Shown here one piece after another: positions 1 to 7,192 of a stretch of 8,463 bases of DNA. A program made the position numbers and the translations under genes. Source of the DNA: Holosporaceae bacterium UBA3830 (GTDB taxonomy: Bacteria > Pseudomonadota > Alphaproteobacteria > UBA3830); the NCBI GenBank assembly GCA_002393025.1, contig DGIE01000044.1, positions 1 to 8,463 of the forward strand, in the 5' to 3' direction. The notes below the pieces were generated by a model. The model was not told where the DNA came from and made no database searches. It saw nothing but the letters and a program-made list of their open reading frames with translations. How positions within the stretch are numbered: position 1 is the first letter of the stretch; the number at the start of each line of letters is the position of its first letter.

Positions 1-724
1 GAAATTTTCGATTCAAGACGGAGAAGTTGTTTCTGTTTTGGGGAATAATGGAAGTGGTAGAAGCACATTGTTAAGGTTTTTAGCAGGACATATTCAGCCG
101 AATTTTGGCAGATTATGGTATAACAAGGTTGATATTACATCACAGTCTTTGTATTCCAGGTCAAAGATAGTTTCTTCTGTATTTTTAAACAGTAATGTTT
201 GTACGGCGGGAAGTTTAACTGTTCTTGAGAATTTAGTTTTAGCAACGATGAGTCACCAACCAAAAAGTTGCATAAAGGAGGCTATTCGAGATGACATGGA
301 GGATAGATTTTATGCTCAGTTAAGAAATCTAAATTTTATGGAGATGGAAAAATTGCTGCATGAGACGGTGGATAATATTCCTAAACCCTATAAACAGGTG
401 TTAGCCTTGTTGATTGCAGTTATTAAAGGGTCAAAAGTTTTGGTTATCGATGAGCATTCAACGGGGTTGGATGTAGAAGCTTCTCGTGCACTTTTGGAAA
501 CTACAAGTAAAATAATTAAATCAAAAAAAATGACAACAATTATGGTTGTCAATGATCCGGAATTTGCCTTGAAACATTCCGATAGGCTGGTGGTTTTAAA
601 CTATGGACAGGTGGTTGCAAATATTTCAGGAGAAGAAAAGAATAAGATAAAGCTAGAAGATCTATATTTGACATTTAACAAAAAACCAAAGATTTCAGAT
701 AGAAAAACGCTAGTTAGTGTTTGA
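1..724 (+). CDS. ABC transporter ATP-binding protein, 5' partial, with degenerate catalytic motifs
   Basis: This is the nucleotide-binding subunit of an ABC importer. The frame is open from base 2 and the upstream codons read KFSIQDGEVVSVLGNNGSG, so the true start lies before the window and the TTG at 38 is internal. The DEH Walker B variant, the TVLENL segment and the SGEEKNKIKLEDL tail resemble the COG1101 family, whose partners are a permease and a substrate-binding protein (TrpX-like); those would lie upstream. The Walker B Asp-Glu (449-454) and the D-loop (GLD) are intact. The Walker A Lys is Arg (GNNGSGRST, codon 59-61), the Q-loop Gln is Leu (VFLNS, codon 185-187), the LSGGQ signature appears to be IPKPY (377-391), and the H-loop His is Asn (VVND, codon 551-553). 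The reading frame is unbroken to a TGA at 722-724. It may be a non-hydrolysing or decaying ATPase. The family call is from memory of the motifs; the substrate is unknown. Confidence 0.85.
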   Translation, partial: KFSIQDGEVVSVLGNNGSGRSTLLRFLAGHIQPNFGRLWYNKVDITSQSLYSRSKIVSSVFLNSNVCTAGSLTVLENLVLATMSHQPKSCIKEAIRDDMEDRFYAQLRNLNFMEMEKLLHETVDNIPKPYKQVLALLIAVIKGSKVLVIDEHSTGLDVEASRALLETTSKIIKSKKMTTIMVVNDPEFALKHSDRLVVLNYGQVVANISGEEKNKIKLEDLYLTFNKKPKISDRKTLVSV

Positions 725-746
725 TATTTTTTCAGGTTTGTGCGAC

Positions 747-752
747 TATAAG
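747..752 (+). promoter_or_regulatory. possible -10 element for tRNA-Pro
   Basis: TATAAG lies 15 bases before the first tRNA base, which would give a short leader. The only -35-like match is TTGATA at 721-726, with a 20-base spacer that is too long for a typical sigma70 promoter. The call is weak; the tRNA could also be transcribed from further upstream. Confidence 0.25.
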
Positions 753-767
753 AGGGTCTGGGGTTTG

Positions 768-844
768 CGGAGTGTAGCTCAGCCTGGTAGAGCACAGCCT
801 TCGGGAGGCTGGGGTCGGAGGTTCGAATCCTCTCACTCCGACCA
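768..844 (+). tRNA. tRNA-Pro (anticodon CGG)
   Basis: A full 77-base cloverleaf can be folded by eye. The acceptor stem CGGAGTG (768-774) pairs with CACTCCG (834-840), followed by discriminator A and an encoded CCA (841-844). The D stem is GCTC/GAGC and the anticodon stem is CAGCC/GGCTG, with loop TTCGGGA and anticodon CGG at 802-804. The T stem GGAGG/CCTCT encloses TTCGAAT. The C1-G72 pair with A73 is the usual bacterial tRNA-Pro identity signature, and the T arm resembles E. coli proK. It decodes CCG. Its 3' end is only 23 bases from the adaptor start codon, so the tRNA and the RND cluster may share a transcript. Confidence 0.97.
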
Positions 845-860
845 GTTGGACAAAGAAAGC

Positions 861-866
861 AGAGGA
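861..866 (+). promoter_or_regulatory. Shine-Dalgarno sequence before the RND adaptor; start ambiguous
   Basis: AGAGGA stands only one base from the ATG at 868, closer than normal. The in-frame GTG at 874 (residue 3 of the longer form) would have a near-ideal 7-base spacer. The protein differs by only two N-terminal residues, so either start gives the same signal anchor. Confidence 0.5.
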
Positions 867-867
867 T

Positions 868-2016
868 ATGAGAGTGCCATTGAAATCTAAGAAGGTAGTT
901 GCGTCGGTTTCTTGTATAGCTGTTCTTGTGTGCGGGATCTTTTGTTATAACCTTTTCTCAACTAAAGATCCGGAGGTAAAGGAGAGGCCGCAGAACGTTA
1001 TAGTCAGTAGAGCAGAATTTGGTTCGGTTGAGAGGTACATAAATACAATTGGTACTTTGGTTCCAAGTGATTCTGTAGATTTGAAGTCAGAGGTCAACGC
1101 GAAGGTAGATAAGATTTACTTTAGTGACGGTTCTATTGTGAACAAAGATGACCTGTTGATTCAATTTGATGAATCATTAGCTCAGGCGGAAGTAAGAGAG
1201 GCAGAGGCTCGGTATCGTAAAGCGAAGATTGAGTATGAGTTGCTTGAAAAGTTGGCAGGGAAAGGAGCCGCAGCAAAAATTAAAAAGGAACAGTCTTATT
1301 CGGATATGCAAACGGCATCGGCTCAGTTAAACTCTGCGAAGGCTAAATTGGAAAAGCATAAAATACTTGCGCCTTTTGGAGGTATGATAGGAATAAGGCA
1401 TATAAGTGTGGGGCAGTTTATTCAATCGGGTATGGATTTGGTGAAGCTAGTTGATAATCACCCGTTAAAGGTTGATTTCTCCGTGGCTGAGGTCGATATC
1501 GATAAGATTTATGTTAGTCAGGAAATAGACGTCTATGTTGGCGGAAACGCGTTTCAAAGTTATTCGGCAAAAATCAGCGCGATAGAGCCAGAGAGCGATA
1601 AGGTAAATCATTCTTTTAAGGTTCGTGCGATTCTCGATGTACCGGAAGAGATCGCGATGAATTCTCAAATTTTAAAGCCAGGGCGGTTTGTCAAAGTTCG
1701 CATTACTGTTAATGAGGGGGAGCGAGGGATAGTTGTTCCCGAAAGTGCGATTGAGAAATCCGGTAATGAAAATATGGTTTACATTGTTTCGGATGGGATG
1801 GCAATTCGGCGTCTGGTTACCACGGGTATGAGAAAGGGCGGAAACGTCGAAATCGTTACCGGAATTAACGAGGGCGATTTGGTAATTACCAAAGGAAAAG
1901 AAGGGGTCAGTGACGGTCGTGCCGTTAAAGTCCGTGATGAATTTAGTTCTTCGGAAATCATAAACGCGTATAAGGCATATCAAGGAAGTAGCAAAGCGAA
2001 AGCTGCGAAAAAATAG
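868..2016 (+). CDS. RND efflux periplasmic adaptor (membrane fusion protein, HlyD/AcrA type)
   Basis: This 382-residue protein bridges an inner-membrane RND pump and an outer-membrane channel in the periplasm. Residues 10-30 are a hydrophobic signal anchor; cysteines at 16, 22 and 26 lack a convincing lipobox. Residues about 60-101 are the first half of the lipoyl-like barrel (GTLVPSDSVDLKSEV). Residues 104-165 form a short alpha-helical hairpin rich in Ala, Glu and Lys. KILAPFGGMIG (165-175) with VGQFIQSGMDLVKL (181-194) is the second lipoyl half. A beta-barrel and a membrane-proximal domain (VVPESAIEK, INEGDLVITKG) follow, then a Lys-rich tail. In AcrA-type adaptors the hairpin tip carries an Arg-Leu...Leu...Ser motif for TolC docking. 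By eye the Leu residues are kept here, but the Arg and Ser positions look like Leu125 and Ala136. It lies 29 bases before the permease gene, so the two are almost certainly one operon. ATG 868 is used here, although GTG 874 has better Shine-Dalgarno spacing. Confidence 0.93.
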   Translation: MRVPLKSKKVVASVSCIAVLVCGIFCYNLFSTKDPEVKERPQNVIVSRAEFGSVERYINTIGTLVPSDSVDLKSEVNAKVDKIYFSDGSIVNKDDLLIQFDESLAQAEVREAEARYRKAKIEYELLEKLAGKGAAAKIKKEQSYSDMQTASAQLNSAKAKLEKHKILAPFGGMIGIRHISVGQFIQSGMDLVKLVDNHPLKVDFSVAEVDIDKIYVSQEIDVYVGGNAFQSYSAKISAIEPESDKVNHSFKVRAILDVPEEIAMNSQILKPGRFVKVRITVNEGERGIVVPESAIEKSGNENMVYIVSDGMAIRRLVTTGMRKGGNVEIVTGINEGDLVITKGKEGVSDGRAVKVRDEFSSSEIINAYKAYQGSSKAKAAKK

Positions 2017-2045
2017 TCTCAGTATTCGGAGAGGAGGATCGGACA

Positions 2046-5000
2046 ATGGGGTTGACTGAAGTTTGCATTAAGAGACCGGTGTTTTCCACGGTTTTGACTT
2101 TGCTTATTGTCATTATCGGTCTGGTATGTCAGTGGCAATTGCCCGTTCGGAAGGATCCGAGGATAGAGAAGTCCATAATTACTGTGACTTCCGAGTACCA
2201 TGGTGCCAGTCCTCATGCTGTGGAAAATCAAATAACAAAGGTATTGGAAGAGCATTTTTCTACGATTGCCGGAATTGAGACGATGACATCCAGCAGCAAG
2301 AATGAAGAAAGCTCAATAACCTTGGAGTTCGAGTCATCCCGAAATCCTGATGCTGCAGCATCTGATGTCAGAGACAGAATATCCATGGCAAAAGTTTATT
2401 TGCCGTGGGGAAACCCTGAGCCAACGATTAATCGAGACGATCCTGATGATAAGGGAGGAATCATTGTAGCTTTTACCAGTGATAAAATCAGTGTGGATGA
2501 CCTTCACGATTATGTTGATCGCTACATTAAATCGAAATTTCAGGTCATTAACGGAGTCGGGAAGGTTGTACTTTCCGGGGGAAATGTTAAGAAAATGAAA
2601 GTGTTTCTCGATCCGCAGCGGTTGGCCGCTTATGGGTACACTCCGGCAGATGTTTTAGATGCCTTGAGGAATCAGCATGTGCAAAAACCTTGCGGGCGTT
2701 TAGTGAGTCGAGATCGCGAGTATATGCTGATTCTTGATGGGGAATTTTATAACGCGAAAGAAATGGATGAGGTTATTGTTCCCAGTTTGAATGGAAGAGA
2801 AAGCATCGTAAAAATAAAAGACATAGGTCATTCGGAACTGATTCCTGAGGATAAAAGGTCTGGGTCTTGGTTTAACGGCAGAGAATGTGTGGTTTTGACT
2901 ATAACGAAACAAGCAAATGCTAATCCTGTTGATTTGAGTACAAGAGTGAAAGAAGCAATGCCTGAAATCGAATCTTTGCTTCCGAGTGGAACAAAGATGG
3001 TGATCGCCATGGATGAGTCCCGCGATATAAGTGCTTCAATGAAAAATGTGTATCGTGCAATTTTTGAAGCGACTTTCTTGGTTATTGTTGTGGTGTTCCT
3101 CTTCCTTTGGTCTTTCCGTGCGACTTTGATTCCTATTGTTACCATTCCAGTCTCACTCTTGGGAACTTTCGCCTTGCTGGCTCTGTTTGATTTTTCAATC
3201 AACACATTTACATTGTTGGCTATGGTTTTGGCTGTCGGATTGGTTGTAGATGACGCAATTGTTGTCCTTGAAAATATTCATAAGCATATGGAAAAGGGGC
3301 TTGATAAAATGAAGGCTTCTCTTATCGGGTCCAATGAAATTTTCTTCTCAATTGTGGCAATGACTCTGACTTTAGCGTCAGCTTATATTCCAATTGCCCT
3401 TACTCCCGGCAATTTGGGAAGAAGTTTTCGAGAATTTGCTTTAACTCTTTCCGGTGCTGTTATTATTTCTGGATTTGTTGCATTAACCCTGTCTCCGATG
3501 ATGTGTTCAAGACTTTTGAGTCGTAGCCGAAAGGAAAAGGCGACAGGATATTTTAAGAAATTATCTGATAAGCAAGATGAAATTTTAAAAACCGTTGATA
3601 AGAAATATTATGATGCACTGACTTGGACTCTAAATCACAAAGAGGTTACATTGGCAGTAGGTTTAGTTATATCTCTGATTGGAGTGCTTGCCGCTTATCA
3701 TATGCCGTCCGAAAGTAAGCCGTTAGAAGATCAGTGTTATCTCAGCGTTGATGGGGAGGCTCCGGTAGGAGCAAGCTTTGAGTTCGTCAAAGAGAATGCA
3801 ATGAGAGTTGATGAAGTTCTAAAAACAACTCCTTTTGTTGAGAATAGATACATAAACGCGGATCCGACTAAAATCGAGGGAGGAATTTTTCTTAAAGACT
3901 GGAGTGAGAGAGATCTGAATACCAGGCAGATTTCCGCAAAAATGGATCCTTTGTTGAGAGAAGTTCCCGGCATTCGTTGCCGAATTTCAGCGGGCGCAAG
4001 CAGTGCGGATAAACCTGTTGTTCGTTTCGTTCTTCAAACCAATCAAGATTACGAATATCTTGAGAAATATGGGCACGCTTTCCTTTCTCATGTACATTCG
4101 CAATATCCGTGGTTTTCATCAGTATTGACCTCATTAGTTCCGAGACAGCAGGAATATGTAATACGGGTGGATCGTGACAAGGCCTCTTCGTTGGGAATTA
4201 CTGCTCAGGATGTTGCTAGTACTATCGGTTATCTGATCAGAGGAGAAAAGGTCGGATGGGTTACAAGGGAAGCCAAACGAGATGAGATGTTCATCCAGGT
4301 GGAGCAGGATCAGCGGCAGTCGATAGAAGATCTTTCGAAGATTTTCATAAAATCGAAATTAAGCACAGGATCGCAAAAAGATGAGCAGCGTATGGTACCG
4401 GTGACTGATTTGATAACGGTTCAAGAAAAACTTTCCCCTAATAATCTTTTTCATTATAACAAAATGTTAGCAGTTAGTGCTGAAGGAAATTTGGCGGATG
4501 GAGTGAGTTTAAGTGAAGCAATCAATGGATTGAATAAGTTAAAAAATACAAAATTGCCGTCGACGATACAATTGACCTTTTCGGGTACCACAAAGACTTA
4601 TCTGGAAGAAAGTTCTCTAGTTGTATTTATCTATGCTCTAGCATTGATTTTCGTTTACCTGATTTTGGCAGCTCAGTTCGAGAGTTTTGTTGATCCGTTT
4701 ATTATCATGTTTAGTGTTCCTTTTTCAATTACGGGAGCGTTGATAGTGCTGTGGATTATTCCTGATGGTACCTTGAATATTTATTCTAAGATAGGATTGG
4801 TTACTTTGATCGGACTTATTACCAAGCACGGAATTTTGATCGTGGACTTTGCAAATCGAGCGCGTGCAGCAGGAAAAGAGACTTTTGACGCGGTGAGAGA
4901 GGCATCGTATTTGCGACTACGTCCTATCTTGATGACTACTTTTGCGATGGTCATCGGAAATATTCCTCTTGCATTTGCATCCGGGGCAGGAGCGGCAGCT

Positions 5001-5129
5001 CGTCGGCAAATTGGATGGTCAATAGTCGGCGGTATGTCTATCGGAACTCTGTTTACTTTGTTCATTGTGCCGACAGTTTATTTTATTTTTTCAAAATACA
5101 GAGAGGTTAATGGGGAGCTTTATGAATGA
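2046..5129 (+). CDS. RND-family multidrug efflux permease (HAE1/AcrB type)
   Basis: This 1027-residue proton antiporter is the inner-membrane pump that pairs with the adaptor upstream. The usual 12-segment layout is visible. TM1 is near residues 12-31, followed by a large periplasmic loop with the porter motifs YHGASPHAVENQIT and SDVRDRISMAKVYLP. TM2-TM6 lie at about 335-490 and TM7 at about 536-555, followed by a second periplasmic loop. TM8-TM12 lie at about 855-1012. The proton relay is complete: adjacent Asp402-Asp403 in TM4 (GLVVDDAIVV) and Lys927 in TM10 (GLITKHGILIVDF), matching AcrB Asp407/408 and Lys940. The length is normal for the family. GAGGAGG at 2031-2037 stands 8 bases before the ATG, a strong ribosome site. 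The stop overlaps the next gene's start (ATGA). No outer-membrane factor gene is adjacent, so a TolC-like protein must come from elsewhere. The substrate cannot be told from sequence. Confidence 0.96.
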   Translation: MGLTEVCIKRPVFSTVLTLLIVIIGLVCQWQLPVRKDPRIEKSIITVTSEYHGASPHAVENQITKVLEEHFSTIAGIETMTSSSKNEESSITLEFESSRNPDAAASDVRDRISMAKVYLPWGNPEPTINRDDPDDKGGIIVAFTSDKISVDDLHDYVDRYIKSKFQVINGVGKVVLSGGNVKKMKVFLDPQRLAAYGYTPADVLDALRNQHVQKPCGRLVSRDREYMLILDGEFYNAKEMDEVIVPSLNGRESIVKIKDIGHSELIPEDKRSGSWFNGRECVVLTITKQANANPVDLSTRVKEAMPEIESLLPSGTKMVIAMDESRDISASMKNVYRAIFEATFLVIVVVFLFLWSFRATLIPIVTIPVSLLGTFALLALFDFSINTFTLLAMVLAVGLVVDDAIVVLENIHKHMEKGLDKMKASLIGSNEIFFSIVAMTLTLASAYIPIALTPGNLGRSFREFALTLSGAVIISGFVALTLSPMMCSRLLSRSRKEKATGYFKKLSDKQDEILKTVDKKYYDALTWTLNHKEVTLAVGLVISLIGVLAAYHMPSESKPLEDQCYLSVDGEAPVGASFEFVKENAMRVDEVLKTTPFVENRYINADPTKIEGGIFLKDWSERDLNTRQISAKMDPLLREVPGIRCRISAGASSADKPVVRFVLQTNQDYEYLEKYGHAFLSHVHSQYPWFSSVLTSLVPRQQEYVIRVDRDKASSLGITAQDVASTIGYLIRGEKVGWVTREAKRDEMFIQVEQDQRQSIEDLSKIFIKSKLSTGSQKDEQRMVPVTDLITVQEKLSPNNLFHYNKMLAVSAEGNLADGVSLSEAINGLNKLKNTKLPSTIQLTFSGTTKTYLEESSLVVFIYALALIFVYLILAAQFESFVDPFIIMFSVPFSITGALIVLWIIPDGTLNIYSKIGLVTLIGLITKHGILIVDFANRARAAGKETFDAVREASYLRLRPILMTTFAMVIGNIPLAFASGAGAAARRQIGWSIVGGMSIGTLFTLFIVPTVYFIFSKYREVNGELYE
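5112..5117 (+). promoter_or_regulatory. Shine-Dalgarno sequence supporting the long S66 peptidase start
   Basis: GGGGAG lies inside the last codons of the permease gene, 8 bases before the ATG at 5126. It supports initiation at 5126, which includes the signal peptide. The internal Met52 ATG at 5279 has no comparable site. The ATGA overlap suggests translational coupling. Confidence 0.7.
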
Positions 5130-6169
5130 ATTTTAGATATGTGAAATGTGGGTTGTGGGGATTGATTTCTTTCGCTTTGTTTTTTGATCAGGCAGTTGCT
5201 ATAAAGAGTCAAAAAGGCACTAGGCTTACCGAAGAAAATACCTCTCAAAATAAGGATAGGCAAAGTATTTTGAAAAGAATGGCGAAGCTGAAAATAAACC
5301 ATGTGTCGCCGGCTACAGGAATAGTTAAAGAATTTCGAGAGGAATATCTCAAAGATATAAAAAAGTTTGGGTTATTGATACCGGAGGAAGCGTTTATCGA
5401 TAAAGATATTTGCAGATTTTCGGACACGGATGAAAACAGATGGCTTAGGCTTGAGCGCGCGGTGAATTCTGATTCCAAGATAATTTGGGCTACGCGTGGC
5501 GGATTTGGTTCTTACAAATTGATTGATTCTCTGAAAAAACTTCCGAAACCGAAGAAGAGTAAAATTCTGATAGGATTCAGTGATATAACTGCGTTGAATC
5601 TTTTTGTTTCTCAAAATTGGAAAGATTGGACGGTAATACATGCTCCGATGATTGTTCATCTTGCCAAGGATAAATATCATCATCCGAGTTGGGCATTATT
5701 GTTGGATATTTTGGAGAATAAAATCAATAATTACTCAATATCAGGGTTAACTCCGTTAAATAAATTAGGGAAAAAAGCAACATCGGAAGGTAAAAAAATT
5801 TGTGGTAAACTTACCGGCGGAAATCTGACGTTAATCGAATCGAGTTTAAAAACAAGTTGGGAAATAGATACTAAAGATAAAATTTTATTTATTGAAGATT
5901 GTAATGAATCAGCTCCAAGCATATATCGATCTATGTATCATCTGAAAGCTGCAGGGAAATTATCTGAAGTGAAAGCGATAGTTTTCGGATATTTTGTTGG
6001 AGTTTCCGAATATGAAGAATATCTGAAGCATTTTGCGAGCGAGGTGAATGTTCCGGTATTTATTACGGATAAATTTGGGCACGGAAAAAATAATTTCCCG
6101 TTGGTGTACAACGCAGATAGTATTATCGAAAGCGATTCTATGGTTGTGAATTTATCACCTAAGAGTTAA
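5126..6169 (+). CDS. LD-carboxypeptidase-like serine peptidase (family S66, LdcA/MccF) with apparent signal peptide
   Basis: S66 enzymes trim the C-terminal D-Ala from murein tetrapeptides (LdcA) or inactivate microcin C-type peptide nucleotides (MccF). The fold markers are in order: SPATG (61-65, the usual APSG position), the D-E-R segment TDENRWLRLERA (101-112), RGGFGSYKLI (124-133), GFSDITALNLF (150-160), FIEDCNES, then FGHGKNNFPL. The predicted catalytic triad is complete: Ser152, Glu257 and His319, with spacing close to the Pseudomonas LdcA triad (115/217/285). The 347 residues exceed the usual ~305 because of an N-terminal extension. Residues 1-25 look like a signal peptide: basic start, hydrophobic GLWGLISFALFF, and AVA before Ile26. 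LdcA and MccF normally act in the cytoplasm, so periplasmic placement is unusual. The ATGA overlap with the pump gene puts it in the efflux operon. Which S66 activity it has cannot be decided here. The gene looks more AT-rich than the pump gene. Confidence 0.88.
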   Translation: MNFRYVKCGLWGLISFALFFDQAVAIKSQKGTRLTEENTSQNKDRQSILKRMAKLKINHVSPATGIVKEFREEYLKDIKKFGLLIPEEAFIDKDICRFSDTDENRWLRLERAVNSDSKIIWATRGGFGSYKLIDSLKKLPKPKKSKILIGFSDITALNLFVSQNWKDWTVIHAPMIVHLAKDKYHHPSWALLLDILENKINNYSISGLTPLNKLGKKATSEGKKICGKLTGGNLTLIESSLKTSWEIDTKDKILFIEDCNESAPSIYRSMYHLKAAGKLSEVKAIVFGYFVGVSEYEEYLKHFASEVNVPVFITDKFGHGKNNFPLVYNADSIIESDSMVVNLSPKS

Positions 6170-6227
6170 TGTATCGCGAAATATAAAATCTTCTCGTTTA
6201 GTAGTCTGTTTTATTCATAAAAATAGA

Positions 6228-6255
6228 TTGAAAACTGGTGTGATTTTTTTATACT
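6228..6255 (+). promoter_or_regulatory. sigma70-type promoter for dapA-smpB
   Basis: TTGAAA (6228-6233) and TATACT (6250-6255) are separated by 16 bases, which includes a T run just before the -10. Both hexamers are one base from consensus. Transcription should start near 6262, giving a leader of about 22 bases before dapA. The rest of the gap from 6170 is AT-rich; no convincing GC-stem terminator for the upstream operon is visible in it. Confidence 0.75.
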
Positions 6256-6283
6256 AGTGTAAAGTAATTTTTCAGAGGGCAAG

Positions 6284-7192
6284 ATGTTTAGGGGGTATAT
6301 TGCTGCGGTAGTGACTCCGTTTAAGGATGGCGGGATAGATTTTGAGTCTTTCGGAAGACAGATCGGATGGTTATCAGATTCTGGAATTTTCGGGATAGTC
6401 GTTTGCGGATCTACTGGAGAATCCCTGGCATTAACTCCACAAGAGCAAAAAGGTTTGATTAAATTTGCAAGCAAGGTTATTTCAAAAAAAATAAGATTAA
6501 TCGGGGGAGTAATTTCTCCGTCAACTGAATCTTGCTTGAAGCTTATGAAAAATTCCGAAGAATATGTTGATGGCTTTTTGTGTATTTGTCCTCCTTATAT
6601 CAAACCGACTCAGGCTCAGATTGTGTCTCATTTTTCCAGATTGAGTAGGAGTACGTCGAAGCCGATTATTTTGTACAACAATCCGTCGCGTGTCGGGACA
6701 AGTATAGAAAGGGAAGCTTTTGATTCTTTGGTTAATCTGGGTAATATTGCTGCAATTAAGGAATGCTCTCGTGACTTATCTAGGTTTACCGTGTGGCGAA
6801 AGGATTTGAAAAGAGATTTTGATTTTCTCACGGGAAATGACGATACAGCGTTCGGTGCTTTAGCTATGGGGGCAGTCGGAGTGATTTCTGTCAGCGCAAA
6901 TGTTTGTCCACGATTGTGCGTTTCAGCTTATGATTCGTTTACAAGTGGAGATATGTCGGCGTTTGAGAAATACCGAGATGATTTGGCGACATTGACTTCA
7001 TTAATGTTTGCTGAACCAAGTCCTGCCCCTGCGAAATATGCATTAAGTAGGTTGAGAATTCTTGCCTCGGAGGAAGTTCGCGAGCCATTAACTCCGATTA
7101 GCGCAGATCTAAGGAAAAAGATAGATAGATTTTTAGAGAAAGTGATTTTTGAAGAGGAAATACAATGTCGAAGTATAAGGAAATCGGCGTAA
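6284..7192 (+). CDS. dapA: 4-hydroxy-tetrahydrodipicolinate synthase
   Basis: The enzyme condenses pyruvate with aspartate semialdehyde in the cytoplasm, the first committed step to diaminopimelate and lysine. The 302-residue TIM barrel starts with MFRGYIAAVVTPF. The Schiff-base Lys is Lys159 (AAIKECSRD). Tyr131 in YNNPSRVGT is the catalytic Tyr (E. coli Tyr133), and Arg136 (E. coli Arg138) favours DapA over N-acetylneuraminate lyase. Tyr105 in CPPYIKP matches the cross-subunit Tyr107. The glycine-rich motif is GSTGES (42-47), so Ser43 stands where E. coli has Thr44; a hydroxyl is kept. AGAGGG at 6274-6279 is the ribosome site, 4 bases before the ATG. The last 28 bases overlap smpB in another frame, giving a tail about ten residues longer than in E. 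coli. The dapA-smpB order is common in alphaproteobacteria. Diaminopimelate synthesis implies the cell makes peptidoglycan. Confidence 0.95.
   Translation: MFRGYIAAVVTPFKDGGIDFESFGRQIGWLSDSGIFGIVVCGSTGESLALTPQEQKGLIKFASKVISKKIRLIGGVISPSTESCLKLMKNSEEYVDGFLCICPPYIKPTQAQIVSHFSRLSRSTSKPIILYNNPSRVGTSIEREAFDSLVNLGNIAAIKECSRDLSRFTVWRKDLKRDFDFLTGNDDTAFGALAMGAVGVISVSANVCPRLCVSAYDSFTSGDMSAFEKYRDDLATLTSLMFAEPSPAPAKYALSRLRILASEEVREPLTPISADLRKKIDRFLEKVIFEEEIQCRSIRKSA
7153..7158 (+). promoter_or_regulatory. Shine-Dalgarno sequence of smpB inside dapA
   Basis: AGAGGA lies within the dapA coding sequence, 6 bases before the smpB ATG at 7165. It fixes the smpB start and suggests that ribosomes translating dapA feed or expose smpB initiation. 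Confidence 0.7.

Noticed and set aside
38..40. TTG as the start of the ABC ATPase
   Set aside because: The frame is open to the left edge and the upstream codons encode the strand that precedes Walker A, so the gene begins outside the window.
1672..2046. Minus-strand open frame opposite the adaptor gene
   Set aside because: It lies wholly opposite a well-supported gene and has no recognisable domain or ribosome site; a shadow frame.
5279..5281. Met52 as the real start of the S66 peptidase (cytoplasmic form)
   Set aside because: No good ribosome site precedes it, whereas ATG 5126 has GGGGAG at 8 bases and a coupled ATGA overlap. A minor second product cannot be excluded.
6205..6225. AT-rich imperfect inverted repeat considered as a terminator of the efflux operon
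   Set aside because: The arms are almost all A/T with mismatches and there is no GC stem or clean T tail.
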